Assembly: GCA_963642455.1 (NCBI GenBank)
Contig: CAVIGM010000018.1
Span: 1 to 28,740 of the forward strand
Direction of reading: 5' to 3'
Source of the DNA: Crickella sp963642455
GTDB taxonomy: Bacteria > Bacillota > Clostridia > Peptostreptococcales > Anaerovoracaceae
DNA: 28,740 bases
Position numbers and translations under genes: made by a program. How positions within the stretch are numbered: the first letter of the stretch is position 1; every line of letters begins with the position of its first letter. This document shows positions 22,468 to 28,740 of this stretch, piece after piece. A model generated the notes under the pieces. That model was not told where the DNA came from, ran no database searches, and saw only the letters and a list, made by a program, of their open reading frames with translations.

Positions 22468-22509
22468 AATGGAACAGTTCGTCCATAACGATGGAATTAT
22501 ACCATTGCA
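22468..22509. repeat. Inverted GCAATGG/CCATTGC pair in the rpsU leader
   Basis: GCAATGG (22468-22474) and CCATTGC (22503-22509) bracket the -10 region and start of the rpsU transcript. The pair is a possible operator or leader structure; nothing more is shown. Confidence 0.35.
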
Positions 22510-22525
22510 CTTATTCTTATTGCAA
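22496..22525 (-). promoter_or_regulatory. Promoter of rpsU
   Basis: On the minus strand TTGCAA (22520-22525) and TATAAT (22496-22501) are 18 bp apart, and the -10 is extended (TGGTATAAT). It lies 62-91 bp before the rpsU ATG. Confidence 0.75.
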
Positions 22526-22576
22526 GAAAATTTATTGAATTCTTGTGTTTTTTCTCCGAAAAATCAATCTTGCAAT

Positions 22577-22648
22577 CATTCAAAAACTCATTCAAGAATT
22601 CATTCTGGAACCCATTCTGAAACCCATTCAGGAACTCGTTCAAGAGCC
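22577..22648 (-). repeat. Six-unit, 12-bp tandem repeat after the NnrE/NnrD gene
   Basis: Six units of exactly 12 bp, consensus CATTCWRGAAYY on the plus strand, begin 5 bp after the stop codon of the minus-strand gene at 22654. Units differ at one to four positions. No clear terminator hairpin is visible for that gene, so this array takes up the place where one would be expected. Confidence 0.88.
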
Positions 22649-22653
22649 GTTTC

Positions 22654-24174
22654 TTAGAAAAGATAATTCACTATGTCGCCAGCCATCATTTTGCGCTTGG
22701 AATCCGCATCGTTTCCGAATTTCTCGGCGGCTCTTCCGTGAATCATGGTTCCGTAAAGCAGGCTGTTATTAAGCGTATTGCCCTGCGCGATAAGCGAGGC
22801 GATTACTCCTGCGAGTACGTCTCCCGAGCCTGCTGTTGCAAGTCCAGAATTGCCTACAGTATTAAGAAGCAACTTCTGCGCACCCTTGTTATTTATAAGA
22901 GAAATGACTGTTGTGTCTGCCTTAACTATCATGCTGAGGCCGAATTTCTCTGTGAATTTCTTTGCAAAACCGATGCGGTTCTTCGCGATGATATTGATGT
23001 CCTCGTTGCAGAGCCTTGCCATTTCGCCAAGATGTGGTGTAAGAACGCAAGGACAAGAGCGCTTCCTTAAGGCCTTGAGGTTCTTCGAAATGATATTGAT
23101 AGCTCCTGCATCAAATACGGCAGGCTTCTTCTCTGCGAGAATCTGCTTAACAAGCAGCCTTCCTGTAGCATCCTCCGAAAGTCCCGGGCCAATCAGCACG
23201 ACATCGACACCCTTTGTGAATTCCGACATAGCACCGACAACATCGTCGCTTTTATATGGTACTGCAACTGCCTCTGGAATCGAAACATTGAAAAAGCCTA
23301 TATATTTGCTTGGGCAGAAAATCTTAACAAGACCGCAGCCTGCTCTGTATGCAGCCTTAGCCGCAAGCATACTCGCGCCGAGCATTCCGCTTGTGCTTAC
23401 GATGATTCCAACCGTTCCGTAAGTGCCCTTGTGCGATTGCTCGAGTCTTGGCGTCAGCGCCTTCTCGTAGGTTGAATCGAAATATTTGTCGTTGCAGATG
23501 AAGAGCTTATCTTCAATCGAGCGATAGCCGGATTCAATCAGGCCTATGTCGACAAGTTCAATCTGTCCACAGCATTTAGGGCCGGCATCGAAGAACATTC
23601 CAGTCTTGTGGTTGCCGAAGCATATTGTCATGTCCGCCTTGAAGCAGGCATCCATCTCCTGTCCGCTTGTGGAATTAAGTCCTGACGGAATATCTAAGGC
23701 AATCTTGTATGCGTTCTTGGAGTTCAGATATTCAACGAACTTCACATAATTATATCCGAGCCTTTTGTTGAGGCCTATTCCGAAGATCGCATCTACGATT
23801 ACATCATAGGAAGCCGAGAGTAGGCTTCGGTCAGCTGTTCCGTTGATTCCTCCGATAATAAGCTCAGGATAAGCCTTCGAAAGAATGGACAGCTGGCGCA
23901 TAAATTCATCGCCTACCTTGTCTATTTCGCCGATAAAAAACACGCTGACGTTATATCTTAAGTGCATCAGCCATCTTGCAAGAGCAAGGCCGTCTCCGCC
24001 GTTGTTTCCGGCTCCGCAGACGATAAGCAGCTTAGTGGACTTGTCGCTGAATTTCTCAGATATAATGTCCGCTGCTCCCTTTGCCGCGTTCTCCATCAGC
24101 ACAGAGCTTGGGATTCCCATGCTCATCGTGTACTTGTCCATGTATTGCATAGCTTTGCCGGTTAATGCATACAT
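22654..24174 (-). CDS. nnr: Bifunctional NAD(P)HX epimerase/dehydratase
   Basis: It repairs damaged hydrated NADH/NADPH: the N-terminal epimerase (YjeF_N, NnrE) interconverts the R and S forms, and the C-terminal ADP/ATP-dependent dehydratase (NnrD) restores NAD(P)H. The protein has 506 residues, the normal fusion length. The epimerase part holds GNNGGDGLALAR (56-67) and the DIPSGL region. The dehydratase half begins near residue 240 (GTYGTVGIIVSTSG) and contains TPHLGEMARL and TAGSGDVLAGVIASL. GAGGTGAGAG lies before the ATG. It follows the amidase gene by 51 bp and is the last gene of that minus-strand group. A 12-bp tandem repeat follows the stop. Confidence 0.95.
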   Translation of the reverse strand: MYALTGKAMQYMDKYTMSMGIPSSVLMENAAKGAADIISEKFSDKSTKLLIVCGAGNNGGDGLALARWLMHLRYNVSVFFIGEIDKVGDEFMRQLSILSKAYPELIIGGINGTADRSLLSASYDVIVDAIFGIGLNKRLGYNYVKFVEYLNSKNAYKIALDIPSGLNSTSGQEMDACFKADMTICFGNHKTGMFFDAGPKCCGQIELVDIGLIESGYRSIEDKLFICNDKYFDSTYEKALTPRLEQSHKGTYGTVGIIVSTSGMLGASMLAAKAAYRAGCGLVKIFCPSKYIGFFNVSIPEAVAVPYKSDDVVGAMSEFTKGVDVVLIGPGLSEDATGRLLVKQILAEKKPAVFDAGAINIISKNLKALRKRSCPCVLTPHLGEMARLCNEDINIIAKNRIGFAKKFTEKFGLSMIVKADTTVISLINNKGAQKLLLNTVGNSGLATAGSGDVLAGVIASLIAQGNTLNNSLLYGTMIHGRAAEKFGNDADSKRKMMAGDIVNYLF

Positions 24175-24177
24175 ACT

Positions 24178-24220
24178 CTCACCTCTTAGTTCTCTTGATT
24201 GTTTCTTAGTTGTTCTTGCT
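24178..24220 (-). repeat. Imperfect ~11-bp repeats after the amidase stop
   Basis: On the minus strand AACAACTAAGA, AACAATCAAGA and GAACTAAGAGG follow each other between the amidase stop and the next ribosome binding site. The units carry extra TAA codons. The match is imperfect. Confidence 0.45.
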
Positions 24221-24225
24221 ATTTA

Positions 24226-25011
24226 TTAACTATTCTCTGAGTTGCTATCAGATGTGTCGCCGTAAATTTTCTTATAGCTTGAGGATATTGCCTTAGCGAT
24301 AGCCTTTGCATTTGCATTAAGGTTATTGTCGAACAGCTTATTGTCCTTCTCGCTACTTGTAAAACCAACTTCTACAAGGCAGGACGGCATCGTAGGCACG
24401 CTGTTCTCGAGATAATCGTCACTTGAATCGCTAAGTGTTCCGGCACTTACTGTCCTCTCTTGGAAGCCTTGCTTAACAAGAGCATTCATTATTCTCGTTC
24501 CAAGCAGCCTTGAATTTGCATTATCGTCTGATGGAATCCAGACCTCTACGCCGTCACCCTCGCTCGCTTGGTTCCTGTGAATTGATACGAAGATCTCAGC
24601 ACCCCAATCGTTTGCTATTTGGCCTCTTTGGGATCTTTCGACATCCTTGTCCTTGGTCCTTGACATTTCCACGGAATAGCCGAGAGCCTTAAGTTCTTTT
24701 CTAACCTTAAGAGCAAGCTTAAGTGTGTCGTCCTTCTCAAGTCTTCCGTTCGCATCAGTTCCGCCATCTACACCGCCATGGCCCGGGTCTATGAAAATAC
24801 GGCCAGCACTTGCAGTTGCCTGCTTCTGCTCTTTGTCATCAGAAGATGATGAAGATACGCATCTAACAAGCGCGACCACGCAGAATATAAGCAGAGCAAG
24901 CAATATAGCCACAGCCACGCATCTTCTTATTAGAATTTTGCGGCGGTATTTCTGCTTCTTCTCCTTGAGAAGTATTTCGCGTATTTCGTCATCTGTATAA
25001 TAATGCTGCAT
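24226..25011 (-). CDS. Membrane-anchored N-acetylmuramoyl-L-alanine amidase
   Basis: This is an Amidase_3 zinc enzyme that cleaves the bond between N-acetylmuramic acid and the stem peptide in cell-wall turnover. The protein has 261 residues: a short cytoplasmic Lys/Arg-rich part (1-30), one membrane span (about 32-50), a Ser/Asp linker, then the catalytic domain outside. Zinc and catalytic residues fit as His78 (IDPGHGG), Glu92 (LEKDDTL), His145 (SIHRNQ) and Glu214 (LVEVGF). SIHRNQ differs slightly from the common SIHAN. The ATG at 25011 is 5 bp after the stop of the flavin-reductase-like gene; spacing to AGGG is short. It lies in a group of envelope and redox genes. Confidence 0.92.
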   Translation of the reverse strand: MQHYYTDDEIREILLKEKKQKYRRKILIRRCVAVAILLALLIFCVVALVRCVSSSSSDDKEQKQATASAGRIFIDPGHGGVDGGTDANGRLEKDDTLKLALKVRKELKALGYSVEMSRTKDKDVERSQRGQIANDWGAEIFVSIHRNQASEGDGVEVWIPSDDNANSRLLGTRIMNALVKQGFQERTVSAGTLSDSSDDYLENSVPTMPSCLVEVGFTSSEKDNKLFDNNLNANAKAIAKAISSSYKKIYGDTSDSNSENS

Positions 25012-25016
25012 TTTCC

Positions 25017-25622
25017 CTATAACAAAACTACTTCTTGCAAGTCTTCAGTCTTCTCTTTAATCTTCTCGAGCACATCCTGCTCCGCAAAAGCGCAGACGTA
25101 TTTAGCCTTCCTAAGAGCATCATAGGAATGTCCTTCTCTGCCATTGCTTCCGTCAATTGTGATAATATCGATATTGCTGCAGAGATTGCGGAATTGATCG
25201 ATCATAAATATGTTCTTATTATTTGGATAGCAAAGAATCAAATTGTAATTCTTGCCGCTAATCAGAAGCTTGCGAAGAAGCCCCATCATCGGTGGAATTC
25301 CCATTCCTTCGGCAACAAGTGTTACATTATCCGGAATCGCTTCTATATCGAAGCCCGCTCCGACACCTGTTTCAATAACAACATTCTCTCCAATCTTCAA
25401 TTCCGAAAGGGATTTCTTGCTATCCGTATCAATATCAAATACGAGTATGAATCTGTCGCTATCATATTCAGTGACAGGAATTCTTATATTCTCTCCTTCA
25501 TGGTGAACAACTGCATATTGTCCAGGCGCCGTGAATTGCGCATTCTCACTCATAAAGGTCATCTTATATACTGTTTCGGTTAAATTCTTACTTTCTATTA
25601 TTCTGCTGATGGCAAATTCCAT
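25017..25622 (-). CDS. Ferredoxin reductase-like (PyrK/FNR superfamily), lacking Fe-S motif
   Basis: This 201-residue protein resembles the FAD/NAD-binding reductases related to PyrK, the electron-transfer subunit of dihydroorotate dehydrogenase. An N-terminal beta-barrel half (APGQYAVVHHEGENIRIPV) is followed by a nucleotide-binding half with GAGFDIEAI and EGMGIPPMMGLLRKLL. It is shorter than PyrK (about 250 residues) and lacks the C-terminal CX2-4CX2C [2Fe-2S] motif. The FAD-binding RxYS-like motif is replaced by RIPV. It may therefore be an altered reductase or a non-redox relative. It lies between the RDD gene (22 bp upstream) and the amidase gene (5 bp downstream), away from pyr genes, so a pyrimidine role is unlikely. 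Confidence 0.6.
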   Translation of the reverse strand: MEFAISRIIESKNLTETVYKMTFMSENAQFTAPGQYAVVHHEGENIRIPVTEYDSDRFILVFDIDTDSKKSLSELKIGENVVIETGVGAGFDIEAIPDNVTLVAEGMGIPPMMGLLRKLLISGKNYNLILCYPNNKNIFMIDQFRNLCSNIDIITIDGSNGREGHSYDALRKAKYVCAFAEQDVLEKIKEKTEDLQEVVLL

Positions 25623-25644
25623 CTTACACTTCCTTTTCCGTTAA

Positions 25645-26334
25645 CTATTCTGTTTCAACTGTTGTTTCTGCTGTCTGATCTTCTTCNNNNNNNNNNNNNN
25701 NNNNNNNNNNNNNNNNNNNNNNNNNNGTTGCTGTCAGAGCCTCTTCTGCCGTTTCTTCCAAAACAAAGTCCTCTGCTGTTGCGCTTTCCGGTGCCTCCGT
25801 TGCTGTCTCGGGCTCTGCTGGCGCTTCCGTCACTACAGGCGCTGTGGTTTTGTCGATATCTACAACATAAGTGTCGAGAATCTTGTCGTGCCAAGCTCTG
25901 TTCTTCTTATCTATGAGAACCCAAATATAGCCAAGGCAGAAGCATATAGCCGATGCGTGCTTAACGACAAGCTCTCTAAGGAGCATCCACCAAATGCCTA
26001 CAGGCTGACCGTCTGTATTTCTTACAACCTTCATGCCAAGTATTGCCTTGCCAATGGATTGTGATCTTGCAAAGAAAATTATTTCGACAACAAGATACGC
26101 AAGCAGCATAAGTGTGCAAATCACAGTCAGCACAACCGCCCGAGCTATTACATAATCATTGTTGGCGTATACGTTATACGAGTTGTAACCATTATAGTAA
26201 TCTGAAGCAGCGCTAAGCATTGCTACTTCGACTAACCATATCGAACCCAGAATTATAGGAAGAGCTTGGTCTATTGCAAAAGCAGCAAGTCTTCTTCCCG
26301 GTGTTGTCAGCTTCATGATAATCTTACGAGACAT
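25645..26334 (-). CDS. RDD family membrane protein, interrupted by assembly gap
   Basis: This is an RDD-domain integral membrane protein of unknown function (some relatives are linked to ion exchange). The domain begins with PGRRLAAFAIDQALP, followed by a membrane span, a Tyr/Asn-rich loop, a second span (about 65-90), IGKAILGMKVV, and a third span near VVKHASAICFCLGYIWVLID. The C-terminal tail is rich in Ala, Glu and Thr, and 40 bases of it (25687-25726) are N in the sequence. The number of missing bases, and so the frame of the last residues, is not certain. GGAGG precedes the ATG, and a promoter lies at 26371-26399. It is the first gene of the group ending at 22654. Confidence 0.8.
   Translation of the reverse strand: MSRKIIMKLTTPGRRLAAFAIDQALPIILGSIWLVEVAMLSAASDYYNGYNSYNVYANNDYVIARAVVLTVICTLMLLAYLVVEIIFFARSQSIGKAILGMKVVRNTDGQPVGIWWMLLRELVVKHASAICFCLGYIWVLIDKKNRAWHDKILDTYVVDIDKTTAPVVTEAPAEPETATEAPESATAEDFVLEETAEEALTAXXXXXXXXXXXXXXEEDQTAETTVETE
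25687..25726. other. Run of 40 N (assembly gap)
   Basis: Forty undetermined bases lie within the low-complexity tail-coding part of the RDD gene. The flanks are repetitive in Ala/Glu/Thr codons. The true length may differ from 40; since 40 is not a multiple of 3, the frame downstream is uncertain. Confidence 0.95.
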
Positions 26335-26370
26335 AATATCCCTCCATTCCTACATACATATTCAGTTAAT

Positions 26371-26399
26371 ATTATACAATAAGTATACTTTAATGTCCA
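26371..26399 (-). promoter_or_regulatory. Promoter of the RDD gene group
   Basis: On the minus strand TGGACA (26394-26399) and TATAAT (26371-26376) are 17 bp apart. The spacer contains the perfect palindrome AAGTATACTT (26381-26390), a possible operator. The promoter begins where the iscU terminator ends. Confidence 0.75.
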
Positions 26400-26438
26400 A
26401 AAAATTCGGAGGGCCAATGTGTTGACTCTCCGAATTTT
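26399..26438 (-). terminator. Terminator of the isc operon
   Basis: AAAATTCGGAG (26401-26411) pairs perfectly with CTCCGAATTTT (26428-26438) around a 16-base loop. On the minus strand six T residues follow. It lies about 60 bp after the iscU stop. Confidence 0.85.
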
Positions 26439-26467
26439 ATGTGAGATTTCTTATGAAAGATGTATAG

Positions 26468-26494
26468 ATGATGTTAATGATGTTAATGATGTTA
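26468..26494 (-). repeat. Three-unit, 9-bp tandem repeat after iscU
   Basis: ATGATGTTA is repeated three times without change, starting about 5 bp after the iscU stop codon on the minus strand. The unit length is a multiple of three. Confidence 0.85.
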
Positions 26495-26499
26495 AAGGT

Positions 26500-26922
26500 C
26501 TATTCCTCTTCGTGAGGCTCGAAATTAGCGATTTCAGGTGGAAGCTCAAGGCCCTTCTTTGTGTAATAATCAACGAGTGCAGCCTTGATAGCATCCTCTG
26601 CAAGTACTGAGCAGTGAATTTTTCTTGCTGGAAGTCCGTCAAGAGCTTCAACTACCGCCTTGTTGCTAAGCTCGAGAGCTTCCTTGATGGACTTGCCCTT
26701 GATGAGCTCTGTAGCCATTGAGCTTGTTGCGATTGCAGAGCCGCAACCGAAAGTCTTGAATTTACAATCAGTGATAATGTCATTATCAATCTTCAGATAC
26801 ATCTTCATGATGTCTCCGCAAGTTGCGTTTCCTACTTCGCCGACTCCGTCTGCGTCTTCGATTACTCCAACATTCCTTGGATTCTCAAAGTGATCCATTA
26901 CTTTCTCTGAATATAAAGCCAT
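26500..26922 (-). CDS. iscU: Fe-S cluster scaffold protein IscU/NifU type
   Basis: It is the scaffold on which Fe-S clusters are built from sulfur delivered by the cysteine desulfurase. The protein has 140 residues. The three cluster cysteines are Cys35 (NATCGD, with Asp37), Cys60 (FGCGSA) and Cys104 (HCSVLAED). It has the clostridial form of the protein, which starts MALYSEKVMDHFENPRNVG. A short acidic tail follows. It lies 23 bp after the desulfurase gene and is the last gene of iscR-iscS-iscU. Cluster-rich clients in this window include the hydrogenase and the radical SAM enzyme. Confidence 0.96.
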   Translation of the reverse strand: MALYSEKVMDHFENPRNVGVIEDADGVGEVGNATCGDIMKMYLKIDNDIITDCKFKTFGCGSAIATSSMATELIKGKSIKEALELSNKAVVEALDGLPARKIHCSVLAEDAIKAALVDYYTKKGLELPPEIANFEPHEEE

Positions 26923-26945
26923 TGTTATTTCCTCCTATTTATTAA

Positions 26946-28136
26946 TTAAATGCAGTGCTCTCTTTCACCTGTCTGAAGCTCTTCCCAGAAAGGTGACAGT
27001 TCTCTGTAATGTGCAACAACCTCGTGTACTTTCTCGATAATATAGTCGACCTGCTCCTCGGTGTTCTCCTCATTCAAGCTGAATCTGAGTGAGCCGTGAG
27101 CTGCCTCAACAGGAACTCCCATTCCAAGAAGCACATGGCTTGGGTCAAGGCTCTCACTTGTGCAAGCCGAACCTGACGAGCAAGCGATTCCTGCAAGGTC
27201 TAACGCAAGAAGAAGCGACTCACCTTCAACTCCCTCGAAGGAATAATTAACATTTCCTGGAAGCCTTTTTACCCTATCTCCGTTAAGCTTGGAGTGCTCA
27301 ATATCCGAAAGTCCGTCAATCAGTCTGTCTCTGAGAGCGATAACCTTCTTGTTGTTCTCCTCCATCTTGTCGCAGCCTTCCTTGAGAGCTACTGCAAAAG
27401 CCATATCTCCTGGTACGTTGCAAGTGCCGGCACGTTTGCCACGCTCCTGTGCTCCGCCCTCGATTACATTTACAAGCTTAATTCCGTTTCTTGCATACAG
27501 AACTCCGACACCCTTAGGGCCGTGGAATTTGTGGCCTGACATGGAGAGCATATCGATATTCATAGCCTGAACATCAATTGGAAGGTGTGCTGCAGCCTGA
27601 ACGGCGTCTGTATGGAAAAGTATTTTTCTCTCCTTGCAAAGTGCGCCTATCTCGGCGATTGGCTGAATTGCGCCCATTTCGTTATTTGCGAACATAATCG
27701 AAACAAGTGCAGTATCGTCTCTCATTGCGTTCTTAACTTTCTCAACATCGACGATGCCGTTGCTCTCAGGTGCAAGGTATGTTACCTCGAAGCCTTCATT
27801 CTCGAGCTTTCTCATCGTGTGGAGAATAGCATGGTGCTCGATATTCAATGTAATCAGATGCTTCTTGCCCTTTGCCACCTGTCCGCGAGCTGCGGAAAGC
27901 AGTGCCTGGTTGTCAGCCTCTGAGCCGCCTGATGTGAAATAAATCTCGTTAGGCCTAGCTGCATTGATGCACTTTGCTACTATCTCTCTTGCCTCGTCGA
28001 GCTTCTCCTGTGCAATCTGACCGTCCGTGTGAAGACTGTTAGGATTGCCGTTGTAGTTCTTGAGACAATCAATAAATGTGTTAAGCGCTGTCTCGCTCAT
28101 ATAAGTCGTTGCCGCATTATCTGCATATACCTTCAT
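26946..28136 (-). CDS. iscS: Cysteine desulfurase (IscS/NifS)
   Basis: This PLP enzyme takes sulfur from cysteine and passes it as a persulfide to IscU. The protein has 396 residues. It begins with YADNAATTYMS. The PLP-related His is in NIEHHA (His101/102), the PLP Lys is Lys203 in SGHKFHGPKG, and the persulfide-forming Cys325 lies in SSGSACTSES. AGGAGG precedes the ATG at 28136. It lies 53 bp after iscR and 23 bp before iscU, in the three-gene order common in Clostridia. Confidence 0.97.
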   Translation of the reverse strand: MKVYADNAATTYMSETALNTFIDCLKNYNGNPNSLHTDGQIAQEKLDEAREIVAKCINAARPNEIYFTSGGSEADNQALLSAARGQVAKGKKHLITLNIEHHAILHTMRKLENEGFEVTYLAPESNGIVDVEKVKNAMRDDTALVSIMFANNEMGAIQPIAEIGALCKERKILFHTDAVQAAAHLPIDVQAMNIDMLSMSGHKFHGPKGVGVLYARNGIKLVNVIEGGAQERGKRAGTCNVPGDMAFAVALKEGCDKMEENNKKVIALRDRLIDGLSDIEHSKLNGDRVKRLPGNVNYSFEGVEGESLLLALDLAGIACSSGSACTSESLDPSHVLLGMGVPVEAAHGSLRFSLNEENTEEQVDYIIEKVHEVVAHYRELSPFWEELQTGEREHCI

Positions 28137-28171
28137 TCCTTCTCCTCCTATAAATTACTCCAATTAGGATT

Positions 28172-28207
28172 ATTGCATTATGAATTGCGTTACGAGTTGC
28201 ATTCATC
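28172..28207 (-). repeat. Three-unit, 12-bp tandem repeat over the iscR stop
   Basis: Three 12-bp units, ATTGCATTATGA, ATTGCGTTACGA and GTTGCATTCATC, cover the last iscR codons and run past the stop. On the minus strand the first unit encodes the protein end; later units carry TAA in the same frame 12 bases on. Confidence 0.75.
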
Positions 28208-28639
28208 GCACCAGTTGCCGAGTATCTTCTTTCGGTTGCCATCAAGCACATCCTGCAAGCTGATTTGCGAAAGATATTCATCAATCGTTCTATCAAGCCC
28301 AAGCCAGATTGGCAGTGTCATGCAGCTTGCCGCCTTCTCGCAGCTGTAGTCCTTATTCTTCATGCATTCTACAGGTGCAAGGCTTCCTTCGGTTAGATTC
28401 AAAATCTCCGAAATGCTGTATTCTTCGGGCTTTCTCGCAAGTCTGTAGCCGCCGTTCTTGCCTCTTAGGCTCGAAAGGAAGCCGCCCTTGTTGAGAATTG
28501 AAACAACACTCTCAAGATACTTCATGGAGAGCATTTGGCGCTCTGCAATATCCGCAAGCGATATGTAATCATCGCCTTGGTTCTTAGCCAAATCTATCAT
28601 TACTATCAGGGCGTAGCGGCCCTTTGTTGATACCATCAT
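28190..28639 (-). CDS. iscR: Rrf2-family regulator IscR
   Basis: It is a winged-helix regulator that senses Fe-S status and controls the isc operon. The protein has 149 residues. The N terminus (STKGRYALIVMIDLA) and LRGKNGGYRLA are family hallmarks. Cys92, Cys100 and Cys106 (CX7CX5C) fit the [2Fe-2S] ligands of IscR-type proteins. Two further cysteines sit at the very end (CDEC), which is unusual. AGGAG lies 9 bases before the first of two consecutive ATG codons; the second at 28636 is an alternative. It is the first gene of iscR-iscS-iscU, and an inverted repeat on its promoter suggests autoregulation. Confidence 0.93.
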   Translation of the reverse strand: MMVSTKGRYALIVMIDLAKNQGDDYISLADIAERQMLSMKYLESVVSILNKGGFLSSLRGKNGGYRLARKPEEYSISEILNLTEGSLAPVECMKNKDYSCEKAASCMTLPIWLGLDRTIDEYLSQISLQDVLDGNRKKILGNWCDECNS

Positions 28640-28663
28640 AGATCTGTTCTCCTTTCTGGGTAA

Positions 28664-28692
28664 ATCCTACCTCACAAGTAGGAAATTGTCAA
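28664..28692 (-). promoter_or_regulatory. Promoter of iscR with perfect -35
   Basis: On the minus strand TTGACA (28687-28692) is followed after 17 bp by TAGGAT (28664-28669). It lies 25-53 bp before the iscR start. Confidence 0.85.
28665..28683. promoter_or_regulatory. Probable IscR (Rrf2-type) operator
   Basis: TCCTAC, seven bases, GTAGGA is a perfect 6-bp inverted repeat overlapping the -10 and spacer of the iscR promoter. Position and symmetry are as expected for a self-binding Rrf2 repressor. No binding has been shown for this sequence. Confidence 0.7.
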
Positions 28693-28717
28693 CCATGCTT
28701 CAAATAAAATCCAAAAT

Positions 28718-28740
28718 AGCGAGGCAAAGCTTGCTTGAAG
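28718..28740 (-). repeat. Dispersed intergenic repeat, copy D (cut by window end)
   Basis: On the minus strand CTTCAAGCAAGCTTTGCCTCGCT differs from copy A at only a few positions. The rest of the element lies outside the window. Confidence 0.55.

Noticed and set aside
22577..22648. Short CRISPR array
   Set aside because: Twelve-base units with no spacers between them are a tandem repeat, and no cas genes are present.

Overview
The window looks like chromosome from an anaerobic, low-to-mid GC Firmicute of the class Clostridia. The grounds are strong AGGAGG-type ribosome binding sites, TTGACA/TATAAT-type promoters, a Bacillus/Clostridium-type LexA box, a trimeric HydABC-type [FeFe] hydrogenase, pyruvate phosphate dikinase, a dimeric-type glycyl-tRNA synthetase, and the rpsU-yqeY-phoH-ybeY-era-recO cluster. 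No genus can be assigned from the sequence alone. No tRNA, rRNA, CRISPR array or complete mobile element was seen.

Layout. Bases 1-2880, plus strand: a LexA-boxed promoter drives an unrecognised radical SAM gene followed by lexA, then proC and a strong terminator. Bases 2967-6244, minus strand: a small COG2426-type membrane protein, an M18 aminopeptidase and a PlsC-type acyltransferase with an internal zinc ribbon. Bases 6330-8050 look like a small accessory patch: a dispersed repeat, a secreted beta-helix surface protein with an atypical sorting tail, and the left-end remnant of an IS3-like element containing a run of nine G. Bases 8135-12294, minus strand: hydC-hydB-hydA. A divergent S66 peptidase gene at 12451-13449 may be translated without a leader. 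Bases 13648-22434, minus strand: a long housekeeping block, rpsU-yqeY-phoH-ybeY-era-recO-DUF4342-glyS-ppdK, covering ribosome function, RNA maturation, DNA repair, translation and the pyruvate/PEP node. Bases 22654-26334, minus strand: RDD membrane protein, a flavin-reductase-like protein, a membrane-anchored amidase and NAD(P)HX repair. Bases 26500-28639, minus strand: iscR-iscS-iscU for Fe-S assembly, with an Rrf2-type operator on the promoter. That operon would supply the Fe-S clusters needed by the hydrogenase and the radical SAM enzyme.

Two signals run through the whole window and are not explained by the genes. First, about ten genes are followed at once by short direct or tandem repeats, each different in sequence and period (6, 9, 10, 12, 20 bp and longer), and many repeat the stop codon itself. 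Second, a 22-23 bp core (CTTCAAG...GCCKCGC) of a dispersed element recurs four times between genes. The best candidate for an undescribed system is the SOS-boxed radical SAM-lexA transcription unit at the left end.
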